Below are positions 6,633-14,067 of a stretch of 44,091 bases of DNA, piece after piece. The notes below the pieces were generated by a model, which saw only the letters and a list, made by a program, of their open reading frames with translations, was not told where the DNA came from and did no database searches. Each line of letters opens with the position of its first letter. The stretch's first letter is position 1. The translations under genes and the position numbers were made by a program. The DNA comes from Variovorax sp. WDL1 (GTDB lineage Bacteria > Pseudomonadota > Gammaproteobacteria > Burkholderiales > Burkholderiaceae_C), in assembly GCF_001541225.1 (NCBI RefSeq), contig NZ_LMTS01000163.1, positions 1-44,091 of the forward strand, in the 5' to 3' direction.

Positions 6633-7850
6633 TCAGGCGGCGCGACGCAGCGGCACGACGTTCTCCCCGGACTCCAGGGCGACGACGATGGCGCCCCAGT
6701 CGTCCATGATGCGGCGGCGCTCCTCCAGGTGCTCGCTGCGGGCGTAAGCCGCCACCACCTTGCTGCGTTCGGCGTGATCGAGCTGGCGCTCCAGCGCGGC
6801 GACGGTCCAGCCGCGCTCGGACAACAGGCTGCGCGCAGACGCGCGGAACCCGTGGAGGGTCTGCCGGCCCTGATGGCCCATGCGGATCAGCATGCGGCCG
6901 ATGGTGTTCTCGCTCATGAAGCCGTCCGCGCCGTCGCGATTCGGAAACAGGCTCGGCGTGTCGCCGGTCAGGGCGTGCAGCTCGCGTAGAGTGTCGAGCG
7001 CGGGCTGGGACAGCGGCACGACGTGCGCTTGGTTGAGCCCCTTGCCCATCTTCATGCGCGCGGCCGGGACGCGCCACTCGCACGCGTCGAAGTCGATTTC
7101 ATTCCAGCGCGCCAGCCGCAGCTCCTGCGACCGCAAGAAGGTCAGCAGCGCCATCCGGGTTGCCAGCAGCGTGAGCGGGTCGGCGGCCTGGTAGCTCTTC
7201 AGGTCGCGCAGGAAAACGCCGAACTCGCGCCGGTCGGTGATGGCGGGCCGGTGCTTCGTGTCCGGGGTGAGGATGGCACGCTCCAGGTCGCCCGCGGGGT
7301 TGTACGTTGCCCGGCCCGTGGCAATCCCGTAGCGGAAGACTTGGCCGCACACCTCGCGCAGCCGGGTGGCGGTGTAGGCCGCGCCACGCGCCTCCACTTT
7401 GCGCAGCATCGCCAGCAGCTCCGGCGCAGTGATCGATGCAATCGGGCGGGAGCCGATCACCGGGAACACATCGGCCTCCAGGTGCTTGAGCATCTTCGCC
7501 GCTGTCACCTCGGCCCACCGCTTGGCGTTGGCCTTGTGCCAGTCCAAGGCCACGGCCTGGAAGCTGTTGGCGGCCTCGACGGCAACTCGGGCCTTGGCCG
7601 CCTTCTTCGCGGCGCCAGGGTCTTCGCCGCGACCCAGCATCAGCTTGGCCGCTTCGCGCTTGGCGCGGGCCTCCTTCAGCGCAACGTCGGGATAGACGCC
7701 GAAGGCCAGGCGCTTCTCCTTGCCGGCGAATCGGTACTTCATCCGCCAGTACCGGCCGCCGGCCGTCGTGATCTCCAGGTAGAGGCCGCCGCCGTCAAAA
7801 TGCCTGCCTGGCGTGGTGAGGTTGCGGAGCTTTGCGTCGGTCAGTTTCAT
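6633..7850 (-). CDS. Tyrosine recombinase (P4-type integrase)
   Basis: A 405-residue site-specific recombinase of the P4/CP4-57 type that integrates and excises the element. It has the N-terminal DUF4102 arm-binding domain (MKLTDAKLRNL ... RHFDGGGLYLEI), a core-binding domain, and a C-terminal catalytic domain. Catalytic residues are visible: R240 in RSQEL, H333-x-x-R336 (HGFRASARS), H359 in LDHAE and the nucleophile Y369. All are intact, so the enzyme is probably active. The ATG at 7850 (AAGGGAAG upstream) is preferred; the upstream in-frame codons do not resemble the family. It is the outermost gene on the right side, next to the presumed attachment site. Confidence 0.95.
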   Translation of the reverse strand: MKLTDAKLRNLTTPGRHFDGGGLYLEITTAGGRYWRMKYRFAGKEKRLAFGVYPDVALKEARAKREAAKLMLGRGEDPGAAKKAAKARVAVEAANSFQAVALDWHKANAKRWAEVTAAKMLKHLEADVFPVIGSRPIASITAPELLAMLRKVEARGAAYTATRLREVCGQVFRYGIATGRATYNPAGDLERAILTPDTKHRPAITDRREFGVFLRDLKSYQAADPLTLLATRMALLTFLRSQELRLARWNEIDFDACEWRVPAARMKMGKGLNQAHVVPLSQPALDTLRELHALTGDTPSLFPNRDGADGFMSENTIGRMLIRMGHQGRQTLHGFRASARSLLSERGWTVAALERQLDHAERSKVVAAYARSEHLEERRRIMDDWGAIVVALESGENVVPLRRAA

Positions 7851-7940
7851 GGCTTCCCTTGATGGGTGGGGGCACAAACGGGGGCATATTCTGCCCCGAC
7901 TCTGACGACATCAAGCATTCATGCGGGTTTGCGGGCTATG

Positions 7941-7963
7941 TTCGAGTCAGACAAGCGCACCAC
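7941..7963 (+). other. Candidate attachment-site sequence resembling a tRNA 3-prime end
   Basis: The sequence TTCGAGTCAGACAAGCGCACCA is reminiscent of a T-arm plus acceptor end closing with CCA and is followed at once by a strong terminator hairpin, as after tRNA genes. The T-stem does not pair fully and the acceptor is one base short, so it is not a complete tRNA. It could be the 3-prime tRNA fragment left at one end of an element inserted into a tRNA gene. Confidence 0.25.
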
Positions 7964-7967
7964 AAAT

Positions 7968-7996
7968 AAGCCCGGAGTCCAAGACCTTCCGGGCTT
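7968..7996. terminator. Bidirectional intrinsic terminator
   Basis: AAGCCCGGA (7968-7976) pairs with TCCGGGCTT (7988-7996), an uninterrupted 9-bp stem with T-rich sequence on the plus-strand side and ATTT on the minus-strand side. It lies 5 bases beyond the stop of the sulfur operon's last gene, which it probably terminates. Confidence 0.75.
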
Positions 7997-8000
7997 TCTT

Positions 8001-8573
8001 CTAATGCGATGGATGTGTAGCCATCGCTTCCGCGCTCTGCGAAACCGGCTCATGCAGGGCCGCGGCGCGAGGGCGAACCACGACGTCGAGCGGTTCGCTG
8101 GAAACCCTGGCAGGGGTGCCCCCCGCGAGGGTGACACGTCCGAGGCTCCCGGCCTCCAGCACTTTCTTCAGTCGTGGATAGGTGGCGATGAAAACTGTCG
8201 CCGCAGCCAGCATGCCGGCCATCGCCCATACCCCTTCGCGGCGCCCACTGCCCGCGGCCGCTGCCGCCGTGCCGGGGCAATAGCCGGAGAGTGCCATCCC
8301 GGCCCCGAACAGAACCGCGCCGCCGATCAGGCCGACCGGGTTCATCGGCTTGGGCTCGACGGTCGTGACCCCGCGGCGCTTGAGCCAGCGGTGGCCGAGC
8401 GCACCAACTGCGACGGCCGTGCCCATCGTCTTCGCGACGCGTGCATCGTCGCCGGTCAATTGGCCGACGATCGTCCGCGAATCGGCCAGCCCGCCGCGTT
8501 GCAACAGCGCGCCAAAGGCGATTCCGGTCGCCAAGCCGAGCACGTTGCGTGTGCTTTCGCTCATCTCCGCCAT
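8001..8573 (-). CDS. YeeE/YedE-type membrane protein, second half-size subunit
   Basis: A 190-residue inner-membrane protein of the YeeE/YedE (TsuA-like) group, which move thiosulfate or related sulfur species. Hydrophobic segments alternate with the family's small-residue-rich repeats, and the conserved Cys is visible in ALSGYCPGTAAAAAG. Full-length YeeE is about 350 residues; here the transporter is split into two half-size genes that probably act together. ATG at 8573 overlaps the preceding gene's stop by one base (TGATG). The last part (after about residue 150) is less conserved in character. It ends just before a terminator. Substrate is inferred from the operon. Confidence 0.85.
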   Translation of the reverse strand: MAEMSESTRNVLGLATGIAFGALLQRGGLADSRTIVGQLTGDDARVAKTMGTAVAVGALGHRWLKRRGVTTVEPKPMNPVGLIGGAVLFGAGMALSGYCPGTAAAAAGSGRREGVWAMAGMLAAATVFIATYPRLKKVLEAGSLGRVTLAGGTPARVSSEPLDVVVRPRAAALHEPVSQSAEAMATHPSH

Positions 8574-9103
8574 CAGACCTCCTCGACCTGCTGCCTTGCG
8601 CCGCGCGCGCGCCGCGCCAGCAGCGATCCGACACCGAACATCACAGGCGTGAACAGCCAGCTCGATCCCGCACCCTGCGCGGTCCCCGACAGTGCATGTC
8701 CGCTGGTGCAGCCGTCGGCCATGCGGGCCCCGAACATCAGCATCGCGCCGCCGGCGGCACTGGCGAGGGGCGAGCGCTTCGGCGCGCCAACCCGATGGTT
8801 GTCGGCCCGTGAAGCATCGTTGCCGCCGAACGTTCGCGCGGCCGCCATGCCGCCGAGGATCGTCCCGAGGACCAGCCACGACTCCCAATTGAACTTGGGA
8901 GGCTCCCTGCGTGCCTTGACGTACTCGTTCACGTGCGCGGCGTCGGGCGCCACCCGGCGCGCGGCGAGCGCTGCCGAGCTTTCGTAGGCCCCACTGACGC
9001 CAATCCCCTTGCGGAAAGCCGCGAACGCGCAGATGTTGAGCAGCCCGATCGCCGCCCCGATCAAGTAGGGCGACGGTCCGGAATGGTGATGATGTGTACT
9101 CAT
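8573..9103 (-). CDS. YeeE/YedE-type membrane protein, first half-size subunit
   Basis: A 176-residue inner-membrane protein, the first half-size YeeE/YedE-like subunit. It begins MSTHHHH, then a first membrane helix (YLIGAAIGLLNICAFAAF), a soluble loop at about 40-70, a helix WLVLGTILGGMAAA, and the conserved segment GARMADGCTSGHALSG with a Cys expected to take part in sulfur-species passage. The start at 9103 overlaps the stop of the metallo-beta-lactamase gene as ATGA. The order hydrolase/rhodanese - YeeE half 1 - YeeE half 2 indicates uptake and handling of a reactive sulfur compound. The His-rich N-terminus may bind metal. Confidence 0.88.
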   Translation of the reverse strand: MSTHHHHSGPSPYLIGAAIGLLNICAFAAFRKGIGVSGAYESSAALAARRVAPDAAHVNEYVKARREPPKFNWESWLVLGTILGGMAAARTFGGNDASRADNHRVGAPKRSPLASAAGGAMLMFGARMADGCTSGHALSGTAQGAGSSWLFTPVMFGVGSLLARRARGARQQVEEV

Positions 9104-10539
9104 TGGCGCGGGCCCTCCACGTCTGGTGTCGTGACTGACTGCTCCGAAGCGCCGACGTCCACGCGTCGCTCCATCTTCTTCCACGCCTCCATGCCGCCGA
9201 GCAGGTTGCGCACGTCGCGCGCGCCGCGGCGCAACAGCATGCTGGCCGCCAGGCTCGCGCGATGGCCGACGGCACAGGTAACGACCACCGCGGCTTCGGA
9301 ATCGAATGACGGCTGCAGTCGATCGAGCTCTCTTTCGACGTAGCCCACGTACAGGTGTGATGCGCCGGGAATGTGCCCCTCGGTCTCGAACTCGCCGTCG
9401 TCACGCACGTCGATCACACGCAGGTCGCGCTGCGCAGGATCGACTTCGATGCGGCCAGGTTCGACCGTGCCGACGCCCGCCATCGGCAGTCCGTGGTCGC
9501 GCCAACCTTCGAAGCTGCCAGCGAGCACTCCTTCAACGTGGTCGAAGCCAACCCGCCCGAGCGCCTTCACCGCATCGTCCAATGCCTCGTCCGCGTCGTC
9601 GAGCACCAGATAGATCGACGTGCCGGCCTCGGCGACCCAGCCTGCGAACACAGGCAGCCCGTCGGACCAGATGCTGTACGAGCCCGGCACGTGACCGCCG
9701 GCGAACGCCTCCGGCCGGCGTAGATCGAACACGACTCCGCGACGGCTTTCCGCCTGGAAGTCCTTGGGCTGCAACACCCGCACGGCGCTGGACGAGGTCA
9801 GTGGCCCCATCCCACCCTTCGAATTCACCTGTTCCATGTGCCGGAAGTAGGGCGGGCGCGGAATTCGCTCGTCCAGCTTGCCTTGCACGAAGGCCTCTCG
9901 CGAACGTACGAACACCGGGTTGTACTGGCGTTCCAGTCCGATCGTCGAATCATCACGTTCCGCGATGTTCCCCCCGCAGACCGAGCCCGAGCCGTGCGCC
10001 GGGAGCAGGATGGCCTGGTCTCCCAGCGGAAGAAGCTTTGCATGCACTGCATCGTAGAGTTGGCCCGCGTGCTCGGCAGTCTGCGAGGGATCTGTCAGGT
10101 CAGTCCGGCCGGCCTCGCCGATGAAGAGCGTGTCGCCGGTGAACACCGCCCACGCATGGTCGGGCGCGTCTTCGAGGTAGACCGCATAGCACATGCTCTC
10201 CGGTGTGTGGCCGGGCGTGTGGAGAGCAACGATCCGGATGCCCTGGGCGACTTCGAACCCTTCGCCATCGTCGAGCCGGATGTCGCCATGGCCGAAGCCC
10301 TTGTGTCGCCCGTTGACGATCTTCGCCCCACACTGGCTCGCCAGCTCGGCCGAGCCCATCACGAAGTCCTCCTGGCGGTGGGTCTCGATCGAGTATTTGA
10401 TCGTCAGCTTGTGCTTGCGCGCGAGCGTCACGTACTCGTTGACGTCCCGGCGCGGATCCACCACCGCCGCCTGGCCCTCGTTACCGATCAGGTAAGCCAC
10501 GTGGGCGATTCCGGGTGTCTTGATGCGCTCGAGGATCAT
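9100..10539 (-). CDS. Metallo-beta-lactamase-fold / double rhodanese protein with degenerate metal site
   Basis: A 479-residue cytoplasmic protein: an MBL-fold domain (about 1-240) and two rhodanese domains (about 255-355 and 365-470). It is related to persulfide dioxygenase/rhodanese fusions. The usual HxHxDH metal motif is altered to H54-R-Q56-E-D58-F59; other ligands remain (HTPGHTPES, FTGDT, PAHGSG). The first rhodanese lacks its active Cys (LVLDDAD at the loop), while the second has C422 in TCAVGHRA. Sulfur transfer by the second rhodanese is likely; classical persulfide oxidation is uncertain. The ATG at 10539 has no strong ribosome site. It heads the operon with two YeeE halves and faces a regulator gene across a perfect dyad. 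Confidence 0.9.
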   Translation of the reverse strand: MILERIKTPGIAHVAYLIGNEGQAAVVDPRRDVNEYVTLARKHKLTIKYSIETHRQEDFVMGSAELASQCGAKIVNGRHKGFGHGDIRLDDGEGFEVAQGIRIVALHTPGHTPESMCYAVYLEDAPDHAWAVFTGDTLFIGEAGRTDLTDPSQTAEHAGQLYDAVHAKLLPLGDQAILLPAHGSGSVCGGNIAERDDSTIGLERQYNPVFVRSREAFVQGKLDERIPRPPYFRHMEQVNSKGGMGPLTSSSAVRVLQPKDFQAESRRGVVFDLRRPEAFAGGHVPGSYSIWSDGLPVFAGWVAEAGTSIYLVLDDADEALDDAVKALGRVGFDHVEGVLAGSFEGWRDHGLPMAGVGTVEPGRIEVDPAQRDLRVIDVRDDGEFETEGHIPGASHLYVGYVERELDRLQPSFDSEAAVVVTCAVGHRASLAASMLLRRGARDVRNLLGGMEAWKKMERRVDVGASEQSVTTPDVEGPRQ

Positions 10540-10587
10540 GAAATCATGATGAGACAGCCGGGTCCACCTCTTCGTAGGATGGAGCCG

Positions 10588-10608
10588 CATGCAGGGACGT
10601 CCTGCATG
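10588..10608. promoter_or_regulatory. Perfect 8-bp dyad in divergent promoter region
   Basis: CATGCAGG (10588-10595), centre GACGT, CCTGCATG (10601-10608). It lies in the 85-base gap between the divergently transcribed sulfur operon and the winged-helix protein gene, 17 bases before the latter's ATG. It is a likely operator; the binding protein is unknown but the adjacent HTH protein is a candidate. Confidence 0.55.
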
Positions 10609-10624
10609 GGGGTAGCCTATCGCC

Positions 10625-11845
10625 ATGGACTCCCTGATCGCCGCCTCCGCGCGCGTCCTTGCCGCCGGCGATGCGCTCGGCGCCCTCAAGCGCGTCGCCC
10701 TGCGCGACGACCCGCCGGCGCTGGCCTTGCGCGGCATTGCCATGGCGCAGCTCGGCGAGCACGCGCGCGCCCGCGAACTCCTGCGCAGCGCCGCGCGCGG
10801 CTTTGGTGTCCACGAGCAGCTGGCACGCGCGCGTTGCATCGTTGCCGAAGCCGAGGTGGCGCTCGCCATGCGCGACCTCGGCGGTTCGCCACACTTGCTG
10901 GCGGCGGCGTCGGCCACCCTCGAGGCGCGCGGCGACCGCGCCAACGCGCTGCAGGCGCGGCTGATCGCAGCGCGCCGGCTGCTGCTGCTCGGCCGCCTCG
11001 AAGAGGCCGCGGCCGCGCTGGCACACCTCGATGCACGCGGCCAGCCGCCGTCGCTCGAGGCCGTGGCCGCGTTGACAACGGCAGAACTCGCGCTGCGCTC
11101 GCTGCGCATCGATGCGGCCCGGGAGGCGCTCGCCCGTGCCGACGACGCGGCCCATCGCGCCCGAGTGCCGGCGCTAATCGCGGAGGTGGGGGAGACGCGC
11201 TCATTGCTCGATCGTCCAGCCGCCCGGCGCCTCCGCGCCGGCGGCGAGCAGCCGCTGCGCCTCGGCGAGGTCGCAGCCCTGCTGAACTCCGGCGCGCTGG
11301 TGGTCGACGCCTGCCGCCGCGGTCTGGGCTTCGATGCGCAGTGGCGGCCGCTGGCGCGGCGACCGGTGCTGTTCGCGTTGGCGCGCGCCCTGGCCGAGGC
11401 GTGGCCCGGCGATGTCGATCGGGAAGCCTTGATCGCCTGCGCATTCCGCACCCGCGATCCCGACGAGACGCATCGAGCGCGCCTGCGGGTCGAGATCGGC
11501 CGGCTGCGCGCGCTCGTCACGGCGCTGGCCCGCATCGAGGCCACCGGGCGGGGCTTCGCCCTGAGGCCGCGCGACGAGCGCACCGTTGTCGTGCTGGCGC
11601 CGCCCATCGATGGCGAGCAGGCCTCTCTGGCGGCGCTGCTTTCCGATGGCGCGGCCTGGTCGACGTCGGCCCTGGCCTTGGCCCTGGGGGCCAGCCAGCG
11701 CACCGTCCAGCGCGCACTCGCCGAGCTCGAGGCAGAGGGTCGCGTGCGCTCGATAGGGCGCGCCCGGGCGCAGCGCTGGCTGTCGCCACCGCTGGCCGGA
11801 TTCACGACGATCTTGTTACTCCCCGCTGCGCTCGCGCTTGACTAG
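10625..11845 (+). CDS. Tetratricopeptide-like protein with C-terminal winged helix (regulator)
   Basis: A 406-residue cytoplasmic protein rich in Ala and Arg. The first about 200 residues form paired helices similar to TPR-type repeats (ALALRGIAMAQLGEHARARELL and following). The C-terminal domain (about 340-390) is a winged helix: STSALALALGASQRTVQRAL followed by a wing with GRVRSIG. This suggests a ligand- or protein-sensing regulator. It is divergent from the MBL-YeeE operon, with a perfect dyad between them, and is followed by a beta-propeller gene. The last residues (FTTILLLPAALALD) are atypically hydrophobic and overlap the region ahead of the next gene. Regulatory role is inferred; the target is unproven. 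Confidence 0.75.
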   Translation: MDSLIAASARVLAAGDALGALKRVALRDDPPALALRGIAMAQLGEHARARELLRSAARGFGVHEQLARARCIVAEAEVALAMRDLGGSPHLLAAASATLEARGDRANALQARLIAARRLLLLGRLEEAAAALAHLDARGQPPSLEAVAALTTAELALRSLRIDAAREALARADDAAHRARVPALIAEVGETRSLLDRPAARRLRAGGEQPLRLGEVAALLNSGALVVDACRRGLGFDAQWRPLARRPVLFALARALAEAWPGDVDREALIACAFRTRDPDETHRARLRVEIGRLRALVTALARIEATGRGFALRPRDERTVVVLAPPIDGEQASLAALLSDGAAWSTSALALALGASQRTVQRALAELEAEGRVRSIGRARAQRWLSPPLAGFTTILLLPAALALD

Positions 11846-11891
11846 AGTTGACTCCAGGCGTCGATCCGAGGCGCATCACAAGGAGCAAGCG

Positions 11892-12587
11892 GTGACCAGC
11901 AAGACCCTCAAGAACAGACCCCAGGCTGCGGTGCACGCGGCCGAGATCGTGCGCGAGTACGGGCCCTTCGCCGGCGCCGACAGCGTGCACGGCGTGACTC
12001 ACGACGGCCAGCGCGTCTGGGCTGCCACGAGCGCCGGACTGGTCGCGTTCGACCCGGAGAGCGGCCAGACCACGAACGCCCTGGACTGTGTCGGCGACGC
12101 CGGCACCGCCTTCGACGGCACGCACCTCTACCAGATCGCCGAATCGCGCATCGACAAGATCGATCCGGCCAGCGGCCAGGTAGTGGCGTCGATCCCGGCG
12201 CCCGGCAACGGGGGCGACTCGGGGCTCACCTGGGCCGAGGGCAGCCTGTGGGTGGGGCAGTACCGCGATCGCAGGATTCACCAGGTCGATCCCGCCACCG
12301 GCGCCGTTGTTCGCACCATCGAGTCCAACCGCTTCGTGACGGGCGTGACCTGGGTCGATGGCGAGCTGTGGCACGGAACCTGGGAAGGGGACGACAGCGA
12401 TATCCGCCGGATCGATCCGCAAAGCGGCGATGTGCTCGAGCGGCTGGAGATGCCGCGCGGCACCGGCGTCAGCGGGCTCGAATCGGATGGCGCCGACCTC
12501 TTCTATGCAGGCGGCGGAGGAAGCGGAAAGGTCCGCGCCGTGCGCCGTCCCAGAGACACATCGAACCGCGAAGGGAGCACGTCTTGA
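11892..12587 (+). CDS. Streptogramin-lyase-like beta-propeller protein
   Basis: A 231-residue protein made of repeated beta-propeller blades. Repeats such as VHGVTHDGQRVWAATSAGLVAFDP, DSGLTWAEGSLWVGQY and VTGVTWVDGELWHGTW each carry the xGxxLWVG-like core of Vgb/YncE-type propellers (given in part). The GTG at 11892 is chosen because AAGGAG sits about 7 bases upstream. No signal peptide is present, so it should be cytoplasmic. It is shorter than true virginiamycin B lyase (about 290), and lyase activity should not be assumed. It follows the winged-helix regulator by 46 bases and precedes a membrane-protein gene by 16 bases, so the three are likely co-transcribed. Confidence 0.8.
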   Translation: MTSKTLKNRPQAAVHAAEIVREYGPFAGADSVHGVTHDGQRVWAATSAGLVAFDPESGQTTNALDCVGDAGTAFDGTHLYQIAESRIDKIDPASGQVVASIPAPGNGGDSGLTWAEGSLWVGQYRDRRIHQVDPATGAVVRTIESNRFVTGVTWVDGELWHGTWEGDDSDIRRIDPQSGDVLERLEMPRGTGVSGLESDGADLFYAGGGGSGKVRAVRRPRDTSNREGSTS

Positions 12588-12603
12588 ATCCCGGAGCTAC
12601 GTC

Positions 12604-13263
12604 ATGGCAAGCCTTTGGCCCTGGCTGGCAATCGCAGGGTTCGGTGCGCTTCACGGGCTGAACCCCGCCACTGGCTGGATGTGGGCTGCCGCCTGGGGCG
12701 TGCGCTCGGGCGATCGGGCGCAGGCGCTGCGGGCATTGGTGCCGATCGCGATGGGGCACGCCTCATCCATCGCGTTCGTGGCCGCCGCTGTGGCATTCGG
12801 CTTGTCGATGGATCGCCTGGTGATGCAAGCCGTGGCGGCCGGGCTGCTGGTGGTTGTCGCGTTGCTTCACCTGTGGGACCGCACGCCGCAGCGGGCACGT
12901 GCTCCGGCGGGGCATGCCGGGCTGGCCCTCTGGTCCTTCATGATGTCCACTGCGCACGGCGCCGGATTGATGCTGGTTCCCGCGCTGGTCCCGCTTTGTT
13001 TCGCAGGCGCGTCGGCCCGGGAAGCCAGCACATCGGACTCGCTCATGCTGGCGCTCGCCGCGGTCGGCGTCCATACCGCGGCCATGCTCGCCGTCACCGG
13101 CTTGATCGCCACCGGGATCTGCCGGGGCTTCGACGCCGGCACCCGCTGGCTCCTCAGGCCGTCATGGCGGGTGTACCCGGATCCTGTCGCAGGGCCTGCC
13201 TTCCCATCGCCCGGACCGCATGCAGCACCGGAAGGGCCGCGAGCGCCGCAGCCAGATGCTTGA
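12604..13263 (+). CDS. Polytopic membrane protein, NicO/RcnA-like character
   Basis: A 219-residue protein with about six hydrophobic helices. HGLNPATGW near residue 16 and GHASSIAF near 56, and the later STAHGAGLMLVPALVP, resemble the His-containing helices of nickel/cobalt (NicO/RcnA-like) or related LysE-type exporters, but I cannot assign the family. ATG at 12604 has GGAG about 8 bases upstream. The last 35 residues (after LLRPSW) are Pro-rich and unlike a membrane protein, and they overlap the convergent gene on the opposite strand by 110 bases. The true C-terminus may be earlier, with a frameshift or lost stop. It lies downstream of the propeller gene. Confidence 0.7.
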   Translation: MASLWPWLAIAGFGALHGLNPATGWMWAAAWGVRSGDRAQALRALVPIAMGHASSIAFVAAAVAFGLSMDRLVMQAVAAGLLVVVALLHLWDRTPQRARAPAGHAGLALWSFMMSTAHGAGLMLVPALVPLCFAGASAREASTSDSLMLALAAVGVHTAAMLAVTGLIATGICRGFDAGTRWLLRPSWRVYPDPVAGPAFPSPGPHAAPEGPRAPQPDA

Positions 13264-13993
13264 GCGTGTGACCCGACACCAGTTCGTGCGTGGCAGCGAA
13301 GATTGCGTGGTCCGACAACTCGAACAGCTTGGCCATGCCGTAGAGAAGGATCACCCAAGCAGGCTTGAACCCGGTACCGCTGTCCATCGGTCTGGCGAGG
13401 GCCAGCGCCAGGAGCACCGCCATGCCGCCGAACTGGACCAGCGCCCAAGGCAGCACATTGCCGGTCTCGAGAAAGACGCCCACTGCCAGCAATCCGCCGG
13501 CCAGCGTGAGCCAGGCTGCCGGCCAGCCGGCGCGCGGGCTTGCCCGATCGCAGACCGCCACGCCGACGATGCCGGCGAATGCGACGGCCATGCCGGCACG
13601 ATCGGCGGCCAGCCTCAGGCTGTCGGGGTGAAGGTGGTAGAAGGCCGACCCCGCGGCGGTGAGGATCAGTCCCGCGAAGAACATCCGGGCACAGCCGAGT
13701 GCGTTGCCGGGCTGCTTCGACGCCGATGGCGGCGGCGCGGCGGGCTGAGCGGCTTCCCGTGCCCGGTCGAGCCGGAGCAGCCGTGCCAGGCCCCAGATGC
13801 CGATCGCCGCGAAGGGAAGGTTGCTCAGCACGTCCATTGCGTTCGGCAGTCCGTGCCAGGCACGGCTGTCGGCAAAGGGTGCGCCGCCGAGTTCAGGCGA
13901 TGGCAGGGCGGGCCCGGCGAAAGCGGTCACCAACAGCGAAGCGAAGAAGACCAGCAGTGCATATTCGCGATGGGAGAGGGATGGCAGGACCAT
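13154..13993 (-). CDS. Ceramidase-like (CREST superfamily) membrane protein
   Basis: A 279-residue, seven-helix-like membrane protein. The pattern SAFYHLHPDSLRLAADRAGM (Ser and His followed by Asp) and, near the end, ELSDHAIF and SGHTLKHLAAAL with an HxxxH motif match the zinc-binding signature of the CREST superfamily (alkaline ceramidases, PAQR receptors, Per1). In eukaryotes members hydrolyse ceramides; in bacteria the substrate is mostly unknown. An N-terminal signal-anchor helix is present (ALLVFFASLLVTAFAG). The loop around residues 80-100 is Pro/Ala-rich. It is convergent with the previous gene and overlaps it by 110 bases. Metal-dependent lipid amidohydrolase activity is inference from the motifs. 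Confidence 0.75.
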   Translation of the reverse strand: MVLPSLSHREYALLVFFASLLVTAFAGPALPSPELGGAPFADSRAWHGLPNAMDVLSNLPFAAIGIWGLARLLRLDRAREAAQPAAPPPSASKQPGNALGCARMFFAGLILTAAGSAFYHLHPDSLRLAADRAGMAVAFAGIVGVAVCDRASPRAGWPAAWLTLAGGLLAVGVFLETGNVLPWALVQFGGMAVLLALALARPMDSGTGFKPAWVILLYGMAKLFELSDHAIFAATHELVSGHTLKHLAAALAALPVLHAVRAMGRQALRQDPGTPAMTA

Positions 13994-14067
13994 GGTGGAA
14001 CTCCCGGACCGCGCTCATTGGAGACCTTCGGCTGCGGTGCTGTTCGACATGGGAGCGGCCTGGCGTC

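Larger units (their letters stand above)
1..7965. mobile_element. Integrated genetic element (satellite or small IME), left end outside window
   Basis: This block runs from the window's left edge to just past the tyrosine recombinase gene. It contains an integrase, an AlpA-like regulator, a replication-initiator-like gene, small translationally coupled genes of unknown function, and a cargo block with a P-loop ATPase and a HEPN-like protein. Base composition of the cargo (about 1-2290) is visibly less GC-rich than the chromosomal genes to the right. The right boundary is set between the integrase start (7850) and the terminator at 7968-7996 that serves the neighbouring sulfur operon. No capsid, portal, terminase, relaxase or conjugation genes are seen, so the type (phage satellite versus IME) is inference. 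Confidence 0.75.

Noticed and set aside
7941..7963. Complete tRNA gene
   Set aside because: The T-stem pairs at only three positions, the acceptor is one base short, and no D- or anticodon arm is found upstream.
9838..11841. 667-codon plus-strand frame spanning the divergent promoter
   Set aside because: It runs antisense through the MBL gene and off-frame through the regulator gene; no domain is visible.
12615..13271. Second long plus-strand frame through the membrane-protein gene
   Set aside because: It is rich in Arg and Gly and has no hydrophobic pattern, as expected of an off-frame shadow in GC-rich DNA.
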